DNA of 6,828 bases from Sphingobacterium thalpophilum (lineage in GTDB: Bacteria > Bacteroidota > Bacteroidia > Flavobacteriales > Flavobacteriaceae), in NCBI GenBank assembly GCA_943325255.2, contig CALPOS020000111.1, positions 1 to 6,828 on the forward strand, given 5' to 3'. Made by a program: the position numbers and the translations under genes. The notes beneath the pieces were generated by a model. The model was not told the origin of the DNA, did no database searches, and worked only from the letters and a program-made list of their open reading frames with translations. Below are positions 1 through 4,461 of the stretch, in pieces. Within the stretch, counting starts at the first letter, position 1. The number at the start of each line of letters is the position of its first letter.

Positions 1-255
1 ATGGGACAAAAGTCGGTAAAAGAACGCTTGGCGGAATCTTTGATTTATATGCATGAAACTTTTGGGGTGAACGAGGATGGTTCTTTACATATTCAACTTT
101 CAAGAGAAGAATTAGCTGGAATGATTGGAACGGCAACGGAAAGTTGTATTCGCTTGCTTTCTGAATTCAATAAATCAAACTTGATTGCTTTAGACGGTAA
201 GAAAATTGTGATTAATGACATTTCGAAATTACGAAGAATAGCGGAATCATTATAG
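1..255 (+). CDS. Crp/Fnr-family transcriptional regulator, C-terminal DNA-binding part (5' truncated)
   Basis: This is the last 84 residues of a cyclic-nucleotide-binding-type transcription factor. The window opens on an in-frame ATG, but this is almost certainly an internal Met, because Crp/Fnr proteins are usually about 190-240 residues and the sensory beta-roll domain is missing. What remains is the winged helix-turn-helix. Residues 5-20 look like the end of the dimer helix (KERLAESLIYM). Residues 33-60 form the helix-turn-helix, with LSREELAGMIGTATES followed by IRLLSEF, the typical recognition-helix pattern (GTATE-S-IRLLSEF). Residues 61-72 are the wing (LIALDGKKIVI). Family members bind promoter DNA as dimers, often in response to redox or metabolic signals; the effector cannot be inferred here. 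The stop codon overlaps the 3' end of mazG on the other strand by 6 bases, so the two genes converge tail to tail with no space for a terminator. Confidence 0.88.
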   Translation: MGQKSVKERLAESLIYMHETFGVNEDGSLHIQLSREELAGMIGTATESCIRLLSEFNKSNLIALDGKKIVINDISKLRRIAESL

Positions 256-1023
256 CTTTTTTGCTTCATTCCAAAACACATCCATTTCGGCTAAAGTCAT
301 ATCCATCAATGGTTTTCCAATATCTGACGCTTTACTTTCGAGATATTGAAAACGTTTGATAAACTTTTTATTCGTGCGTTCCAAAGCATCTTCTGGATTC
401 ACATTTAAAAAGCGGGCATAATTAATCATCGAAAAGAGCACGTCACCGAACTCTGCTTCTATTTTTTCCTGATTTCCATCTGCCACTTCGACTTGCAATT
501 CACTCAATTCTTCCTGCACTTTATCCCAAACTTGATGCGGTTCTTCCCAGTCAAAACCAACGCCTTTTACTTTATCTTGAATTCGACTTGCCTTTACCAA
601 GGCGGGCAAACCAGCAGGAACGCCTTCTAAAACCGACTTCTTCCCTTCTTTGAGTTTCAGTTTTTCCCAATTTTGTTTCACTTCTTCTTCGTCTGCAACA
701 ACAACATCGCCGTAAATATGCGGGTGCCGGTGAATGAGCTTCTCGCAAATATCATTGCATACATCCGCAATATCAAAGGAATCCGTTTCGCTTCCAATTT
801 TGGCGTAAAAAACGATGTGCAACAGTAAGTCGCCTAGTTCTTTCTTAATTTCATTCAAATCATGATTCAAAATGGCATCTCCGAGTTCGTAGGTTTCTTC
901 AATTGTTAAATGGCGCAAAGATTCGAAAGTTTGTTTTTTGTCCCATGGGCATTTCTCGCGAAGTTCATCCATAATCGTTAATAAACGTTCAAAAGACTGG
1001 AGTTGCAATTGTTTTGAATTCAT
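250..1023 (-). CDS. mazG: Nucleoside triphosphate pyrophosphohydrolase MazG
   Basis: MazG hydrolyses (d)NTPs to NMP plus pyrophosphate in the cytoplasm, a house-cleaning role that removes aberrant nucleotides. Two tandem MazG domains are visible. In the first, residues 26-28 (PWD) and 30-46 lead into the metal-binding EExxE motif (E42, E43, E46), followed by ExxD (E62, D65). In the second, EExxE is at E171, E172, E175 and ExxD at E191, D194. The central linker carries the family hallmark HRHPHIYGDV (98-107) and GVGFDW (154-159). I chose the ATG at 1023 (257 aa, near the 263 aa of E. coli MazG), because the protein from there starts MNSKQLQLQSFERLL as I recall for flavobacterial homologues. 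An in-frame ATG at 1050 would add nine residues. A near-match to the Bacteroidetes -7 box (TAACTTTA, 1029-1036, minus strand) would put transcription start very close to the chosen ATG. A hairpin upstream separates this gene from the DUF5606 gene. Confidence 0.95.
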   Translation of the reverse strand: MNSKQLQLQSFERLLTIMDELREKCPWDKKQTFESLRHLTIEETYELGDAILNHDLNEIKKELGDLLLHIVFYAKIGSETDSFDIADVCNDICEKLIHRHPHIYGDVVVADEEEVKQNWEKLKLKEGKKSVLEGVPAGLPALVKASRIQDKVKGVGFDWEEPHQVWDKVQEELSELQVEVADGNQEKIEAEFGDVLFSMINYARFLNVNPEDALERTNKKFIKRFQYLESKASDIGKPLMDMTLAEMDVFWNEAKKL

Positions 1024-1080
1024 TTGAATAAAGTTAATTCGCTTAATCATACGTCAAGCAAGGTTTGTGTAAAAATAAGA

Positions 1081-1109
1081 AATCCTGTCAGGAAAATCGA
1101 GACAGGATT
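1081..1109 (-). terminator. Probable Rho-independent terminator after the DUF5606 gene
   Basis: A perfect 9-bp inverted repeat is present: AATCCTGTC at 1081-1089 and GACAGGATT at 1101-1109, with an 11-base loop. Read on the minus strand, the stem lies 26 bases past the DUF5606 stop codon and is followed by a T-rich tail (TCTTATTTTTA, about 1070-1080), the usual layout of an intrinsic terminator. It would end the def/DUF5606 transcript before mazG. On the + strand the hairpin is not followed by a clean T tract, so it is directional. Confidence 0.7.
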
Positions 1110-1134
1110 CATTAAATTATGGGAAATTCTATTG

Positions 1135-1674
1135 CTATTTTTTTGGCGCTTTCTTTTTTGCTGCTGGTTTGTCATCTCCAGCTTCTGTAGGTTTCTTACT
1201 AGCGCTTGTCTCCGTTTTGGCTTTTTTTGCTTCTGCCACTTTCTCCTTAACGATTTCTTCCACACGAGCTTCTTCGGCAGCATTTGGCTCATCTTTAGAA
1301 ACCAAACCTTTGCTTTGCAAGATATTGTACCAATTGAAAACCTTTTTTATATCTGATGGATATACGCGATCTTCATCATAATCTGGCATGATTTCTTTAA
1401 AGTACGCGATCAATTTAGAATTGTCTTCTTTATGAGAAAGCGCTGGACCATTATTTTCTTTTACCGCAATGGCACGCATTACTTCCGCTAAAGGTTTCTC
1501 TGCATCGTGCGTATAAATAGAAATCTCTGTTAATAAACTCACATTACTTCTCAAACCAACAGTCACTCTTTTTCCATCCAACAATGATTCAGCAACAAAT
1601 CCTGTACGCGTTTGCATTTTTAAAGCGTAAATTCCAGGCATTCCAGATATGGCTAATATTTTCTCTAAATTCAT
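1135..1674 (-). CDS. DUF5606-family protein of unknown function
   Basis: This 179-residue protein has no signal peptide and no membrane segment, so it is probably cytoplasmic. The N-terminal part (about 1-65, beginning MNLEKILAISGMPGIYAL, then TRTGFVAESLLDGKRVTVG) matches my memory of the DUF5606 domain, a small probably beta-rich module seen in Bacteroidetes. A second conserved-looking segment at about 75-125 (PLAEVMRAIAVKENNG, then KLIAYFKEIMPDYDEDRVYPSDIKKVFNWYNIL) looks helical; the DYDEDRVY stretch suggests an acidic surface. From about residue 130 the chain turns into a charged, low-complexity tail rich in Glu, Ala and Lys, ending in a run of lysines that could bind nucleic acid, ribosomes or an acidic partner; that is inference only. 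The start is supported by an A-rich leader (TTAAAAA) directly before the ATG. No promoter box is visible in the def/DUF5606 gap, so it is probably read through from def. No biochemical role is known to me. Confidence 0.85.
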   Translation of the reverse strand: MNLEKILAISGMPGIYALKMQTRTGFVAESLLDGKRVTVGLRSNVSLLTEISIYTHDAEKPLAEVMRAIAVKENNGPALSHKEDNSKLIAYFKEIMPDYDEDRVYPSDIKKVFNWYNILQSKGLVSKDEPNAAEEARVEEIVKEKVAEAKKAKTETSASKKPTEAGDDKPAAKKKAPKK

Positions 1675-1681
1675 TTTTTAA

Positions 1682-1777
1682 TGTTTATTCGTTTATTTGG
1701 TTAATCGTTTATTTGGTTAATTGTTGAATCGGTAATAGATAATTCGGTTAAACGGTTAAACGAAATTACCGTTTAAC
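1682..1777. repeat. Degenerate tandem array with an 8-base period between def and the DUF5606 gene
   Basis: The gap is filled by about twelve units of 8 bases (one is 7), reading on the + strand as TGTTTATT, CGTTTATT, TGGTTAAT, CGTTTATT, TGGTTAAT, TGTTGAAT, CGGTAATA, GATAATT, CGGTTAAA, CGGTTAAA, CGAAATTA, CCGTTTAA. Units 2-3 and 4-5 form an exact 16-base direct repeat (1690-1705 and 1706-1721). The last units contain a 10-bp inverted repeat (1747-1756 with 1768-1777). The rough consensus is (C/T)G(G/T)TTAAT. The array is transcribed if def and the DUF5606 gene share an mRNA. Its function is not known; it may be a slippage-derived repeat or a dispersed intergenic element. Confidence 0.75.
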
Positions 1778-1782
1778 TAAAA

Positions 1783-2370
1783 TCATCTACCTTTTTTGGC
1801 AATAAACTTCATTTTATAATCAGGTCGCGTCTTGCCTTCCATGATATTCTGCAACTTCTTTTTGATGAGTTGTTTTTTTAGAGAAGAAATTCTGTCTGTA
1901 AACAAGATTCCTTCAATATGATCGTATTCATGCTGAATCACTCGTGCCACCAATCCATCGAAAACTTCTGTTTTTTTACTAAAATCCTCGTCAAAATATT
2001 CGAGCGTAATGGTATCTTTTCTAAAAACGTCTTCACGAACTTCTGGTATGCTCAAACAACCTTCATTAAAGCCCCATTCTTCACCTTCTTCTTTGAGCAT
2101 TTTGGCATTGATAAATGTTCGTTTGAAATTTTTTAACTGATTTTGTTCCTCACTTGGCAAATCATCATCTTCGCCAAAAGGCGTAGTATCAACAATAAAC
2201 AACCGAATAGGCAATCCAACTTGAGGCGCTGCTAATCCGACACCGTAGGCATTATACATGGTTTCATACATGTTCGAAATTGTCTCCTTCAAATTGAGAT
2301 CATCAGGCGAAACGTCCTCGCACATTTTTCTCAAAACTGGATCGCCATAAGCGATAATTGGTAAAATCAT
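1783..2370 (-). CDS. def: Peptide deformylase
   Basis: Def removes the formyl group from the N-terminal Met of nascent proteins at the ribosome exit, using a bound Fe2+ or other divalent metal. All three family motifs are intact: motif 1 GVGLAAPQVG at residues 43-52, motif 2 EGCLS at 103-107 with metal ligand C105, and motif 3 QHEYDH at 146-151 with metal ligands H147 and H151 and catalytic E148. The protein has 195 residues, longer than the E. coli enzyme (about 169). Extra length lies in an acidic loop at about 64-82 between motifs 1 and 2 and in a basic C-terminal tail (about 163-195, rich in Lys), which could help contact the ribosome (inference). The start MILPIIAYGDPVLR is the standard deformylase N-terminus. 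It lies downstream of ruvX on the same strand, 145 bases away, with its own candidate promoter box. There is no fmt gene nearby. Confidence 0.98.
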   Translation of the reverse strand: MILPIIAYGDPVLRKMCEDVSPDDLNLKETISNMYETMYNAYGVGLAAPQVGLPIRLFIVDTTPFGEDDDLPSEEQNQLKNFKRTFINAKMLKEEGEEWGFNEGCLSIPEVREDVFRKDTITLEYFDEDFSKKTEVFDGLVARVIQHEYDHIEGILFTDRISSLKKQLIKKKLQNIMEGKTRPDYKMKFIAKKGR

Positions 2371-2419
2371 TCTAGTAAAATTTAATTGCGCTTTGGCAAA
2401 ACAATGCTAAAGTGGTGGG

Positions 2420-2427
2420 CAAAAATA
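2420..2427 (-). promoter_or_regulatory. Candidate Bacteroidetes-type -7 promoter box for def
   Basis: The minus strand reads TATTTTTG here, a full match to the Bacteroidetes sigma-A -7 consensus TAnnTTTG. It sits 49 bases before the def start, giving an expected leader of roughly 40 bases. No convincing TTG at the -33 position is seen at the usual spacing (a TTG lies only 13 bases upstream), so the call rests on the -7 box and its location. Confidence 0.5.
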
Positions 2428-2515
2428 GTGAAAAATTGCACAACGAATAATTGGAAATAAATAATTAGCAAATTTTTATGGGAATTGAATTTGAAAAAAG
2501 AATACTAACCTAAAT

Positions 2516-2932
2516 TCAAATCATCTTTCTGGTTAAATAATCTCGCAACATGATGGTCGCCGAAATCTCGTCGAGCAATGCTTTATTTTGACGTTGTTTT
2601 TTACTAAGACCACTATCAATCATGGTCTGCAATGCCATCTTTGAAGTAAATCTTTCATCCACTCGTACGACTTTCACGTGAGGAAAAAGTTGTTCAAACT
2701 TAGTGGCAAAATCGTTAATCATTTTGGCGCTTTCAGAAGGCTGACCATTCATCTGTTTTGGATCACCAATCAGTGCTTTATATACTTTCTCTTTTTCAAA
2801 ATAAGATTGCAAGAAATCAAAAATTGTTTCTGTTGGCACTGTCGTCAAACCGGACGCAATGATTTGCAACTCATCGGTGACAGCAATCCCGGTTCTTTTT
2901 TGTCCGTAGTCAATAGCAATTATTCGTGGCAT
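2516..2932 (-). CDS. ruvX: RuvX/YqgF-family RNase H-like nuclease (putative pre-16S rRNA nuclease / Holliday junction resolvase)
   Basis: This small cytoplasmic RNase H-fold protein belongs to the YqgF family. In E. coli YqgF is essential and linked to 16S rRNA 5' end maturation; other members are annotated as Holliday junction resolvases, and the sequence cannot tell which activity dominates. The family motifs are present: IDYGQKRTGIA at 7-17 with catalytic D8, LIGDPKQMNGQPSE at 54-67, DERFTS at 92-97 with E93, and LLDEISATIMLRDYL at 119-133 with D121, completing the acidic triad. The length of 138 residues is normal for the family. The start at 2932 follows a run of ten A residues and a G, and the product MPRIIAIDYG is the expected N-terminus. 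It is first in the minus-strand block leading to def, and diverges from the small secreted-protein gene. Confidence 0.95.
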   Translation of the reverse strand: MPRIIAIDYGQKRTGIAVTDELQIIASGLTTVPTETIFDFLQSYFEKEKVYKALIGDPKQMNGQPSESAKMINDFATKFEQLFPHVKVVRVDERFTSKMALQTMIDSGLSKKQRQNKALLDEISATIMLRDYLTRKMI

Positions 2933-2975
2933 CTTTTTTTTTTCAAATAAATCTTACATCCATATTAAGATTGTT

Positions 2976-2983
2976 CAAAAGTA
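2976..2983 (-). promoter_or_regulatory. Candidate -7 promoter box for ruvX
   Basis: The minus strand reads TACTTTTG, matching TAnnTTTG, 43 bases before the ruvX start codon. The predicted leader is about 35 bases and includes the A10 run. The nearest upstream TTG lies about 25 bases away, longer than the usual spacing, so the -33 element is unconvincing. Confidence 0.42.
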
Positions 2984-3153
2984 CACAAAATCTAGTGAGT
3001 TCGATGTCAATTAGTGCCGATGCGTCTACACCGACCGAAATTAAAAAAGTTCAATTAATTATTAACAATGATCATAAAAGTGTTAACAACTTATTTCGAG
3101 TGCTTATCCCAATTAAAATAAAAATGCGTTATTGCAGTAGCAAAATCTATTAA

Positions 3154-3540
3154 ATGTCCTTTAAAAACCTGTTCTATTTTATTATAGCTTTACTTCCATG
3201 TAGCGGAATTGCGCAGTATAAGATTTTTTCCTTTGACCAAGTTCAATCTAGAAATGAATTTCAGGAATGGGGAACAGCTAAAAAAATACCGACTCAAACA
3301 GTAGAATTTACTAGTGATAAGATCAATTTAAAAATTGACAAGAACTATCAACTGACTATAGTTTCTAAAACTAATTTGCCAGATAAAGGAATCATTTACC
3401 TCTGTAAAGACGAAAAATTAAATCCAATTACGGTGATGTTAATTGACGACATTAAAATGTATTTGTATGCGAAAAAACGTCGTTTTTTAATCAATTTTAA
3501 GAGTGAAATTAGTTTGTTTCAGCTGGCTGACATGGACTAA
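3154..3540 (+). CDS. Small secreted protein of unknown function
   Basis: I do not recognise this 128-residue protein. It begins with a clear Sec signal peptide: a Lys at position 4, a hydrophobic core at 6-15 (LFYFIIALLP), and a likely signal peptidase I site after SGIA, leaving Gln21 as the new N-terminus, a pattern common in Bacteroidetes. The Cys at 16 is preceded by Pro and makes a poor lipobox, so a lipoprotein is less likely. The mature part (about 108 residues) alternates polar and hydrophobic residues as in a beta-rich fold: TVEFTSDKINLKI, YQLTIVSKTN, GIIYLCKDEK, ITVMLIDDIKMYLYA. It ends in a basic patch KKRRFL. No catalytic motif is visible. Small secreted proteins that track a VxFxSDKIxI-like strand are, as I recall, common in flavobacteria, but no function follows from that. 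It has no obvious promoter box and no terminator; dapD follows after 76 bases with its own promoter. The open frame, signal peptide and A-rich leader support a real gene. Confidence 0.68.
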   Translation: MSFKNLFYFIIALLPCSGIAQYKIFSFDQVQSRNEFQEWGTAKKIPTQTVEFTSDKINLKIDKNYQLTIVSKTNLPDKGIIYLCKDEKLNPITVMLIDDIKMYLYAKKRRFLINFKSEISLFQLADMD

Positions 3541-3592
3541 TTATTTTTAGAATTTATACGTACCTATCGATTTTCATTCGTAAAACCCGTCT

Positions 3593-3600
3593 TATATTTG
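3593..3600 (+). promoter_or_regulatory. Candidate -7 promoter box for dapD (and probably the downstream envelope genes)
   Basis: The sequence TATATTTG is a full match to TAnnTTTG, followed by CC as often seen in flavobacterial promoters. It ends 16 bases before the dapD ATG, so the 5' leader would be only about 8-12 bases. A T-rich stretch (TTTTC, 3571-3575) occupies the place of the -33 TTG at 19-base spacing. The next two genes have no such box in their short gaps, so this promoter may drive all three. Confidence 0.58.
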
Positions 3601-3616
3601 CCAAAATTTTTCGACT

Positions 3617-4432
3617 ATGAATTCACTTCAAAAAATTATTGAATCTGCATGGGACAACCGTGAATTATTGCAAGATTCAGCAACAACTTCTGCAATACGG
3701 GAAGTTATTCAATTACTAGACCTTGGCGAATTGCGCGTCGCTGAACCGACCAACCAAGGTTGGCAGGTTAATGAATGGGTTAAAAAAGCCGTCGTCTTAT
3801 ACTTTCCAATTCAACAAATGGAAACAATCGAAGTGGGCATTTTTGAATACCATGACAAAATTCCACTCAAAAGAGGTTATGCTGAAAAAGGAATTCGCGT
3901 AGTTCCCCATGCGGTCGCGAGACACGGTGCTTATATTGCTAAAGGCGTTATTTTAATGCCGAGTTATGTGAATATCGGCGCCTTCGTCGATGAGGGCACC
4001 ATGGTAGATACTTGGGCAACGGTTGGAAGTTGCGCTCAAATTGGCAAAAACGTACATTTATCTGGAGGCGTTGGTATTGGTGGCGTTTTAGAACCACTTC
4101 AAGCAGCACCAGTTATCATAGAAGATGGCGCTTTTATTGGTTCAAGATGTATTGTAGTTGAAGGGGTTCGGGTTGAAAAAGAAGCTGTTTTGGGAGCGAA
4201 TGTCTGCCTGACCGCATCGACAAAGATTATTGATGTTACCGGACCTACTCCAGTCGAAATGAAAGGATACGTGCCTGCCCGATCTGTTGTCATTCCAGGA
4301 AGTTATACTAAAAAATTTGAAGCTGGAGAATTTCAAGTTCCGTGTGCTTTAATTATAGGTAAAAGAAAACCTTCTACAGATTTAAAAACGTCATTAAATG
4401 ACGCCTTGAGAGAATATGATGTGGCTGTTTAG
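3617..4432 (+). CDS. dapD: 2,3,4,5-tetrahydropyridine-2,6-dicarboxylate N-succinyltransferase
   Basis: DapD transfers succinyl from succinyl-CoA to tetrahydrodipicolinate, a committed step of the succinylase branch to meso-diaminopimelate (peptidoglycan cross-link) and lysine, in the cytoplasm. The 271-residue length is standard. An N-terminal helical domain (about 1-100) includes ESAWDNRELL and the family segment WQVNEWVKKAVVLYF (49-63). A left-handed beta-helix of hexapeptide repeats follows (about 104-205: GAYIAKGVILMP, YVNIGAFVDEGTMVDTWATVG, CAQIGKNVHLSGGVGIGG, VIIEDGAFIGSRCIVVEGV, KEAVLGANVCLTAST). MVDTWA with D131 and the GGVLEP turn (155-160) are signature active-site regions of the family. 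The C-terminal part holds GYVPARSVVIPGSY (217-230) and CALIIGKR (243-250). All looks intact. The gene has a strong upstream -7 box, and lies 29 bases before the membrane sulfatase-fold gene on the same strand. Confidence 0.98.
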   Translation: MNSLQKIIESAWDNRELLQDSATTSAIREVIQLLDLGELRVAEPTNQGWQVNEWVKKAVVLYFPIQQMETIEVGIFEYHDKIPLKRGYAEKGIRVVPHAVARHGAYIAKGVILMPSYVNIGAFVDEGTMVDTWATVGSCAQIGKNVHLSGGVGIGGVLEPLQAAPVIIEDGAFIGSRCIVVEGVRVEKEAVLGANVCLTASTKIIDVTGPTPVEMKGYVPARSVVIPGSYTKKFEAGEFQVPCALIIGKRKPSTDLKTSLNDALREYDVAV

Positions 4433-4461
4433 TTACTCCATAAGAATTTGCTAATCTTCAC

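Noticed and set aside
1024..1050. Longer mazG start at 1050
   Set aside because: The nine added residues (MIKRINFIQ) are not part of the MazG fold and the shorter start matches the N-terminus I recall for flavobacterial homologues; it cannot be fully excluded.
1024..1356. Open frame of 110 codons on the + strand
   Set aside because: It lies opposite the DUF5606 gene and the terminator; the product is Phe/Cys-rich as expected from the antisense of Lys/Glu codons, with no family features.
1747..1777. 10-bp inverted repeat considered as a terminator after def
   Set aside because: No T tract follows the stem on either strand, and the arms are accounted for by the 8-base repeat units.
1682..1777. 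CRISPR-like array
   Set aside because: Units are 8 bases and contiguous, with no spacers; nothing resembles a CRISPR repeat and there are no cas genes.
3062..3086. Short dyad TTAACA ... TGTTAA upstream of the small secreted-protein gene, with TGATCA between the arms
   Set aside because: Arms are only 6 bp, the spacing is not centred on TGATCA, and such AT-rich dyads are expected by chance here; not enough to call an operator.
2926..3153. Open frame of 75 codons on the + strand upstream of the small secreted-protein gene
   Set aside because: It starts inside ruvX, runs through the A/T tract and promoter region, and gives a product without recognisable features; it ends directly before the better-supported gene.
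3154..3213. Lipoprotein signal peptide (Cys16) in the small secreted protein
   Set aside because: Pro directly before the Cys does not fit a lipobox, whereas the SGIA-Q junction fits signal peptidase I.
3472..3488. Interrupted palindrome AAAAAACG-T-CGTTTTTT
   Set aside because: The one-base loop cannot close as a hairpin, and the sequence lies inside coding DNA (Lys-Lys-Arg-Arg-Phe); most likely chance in an A/T-rich codon context.
4099..4336. Two minus-strand open frames of 64 codons inside dapD
   Set aside because: They are antisense shadows of the beta-helix coding region of a clearly intact dapD.
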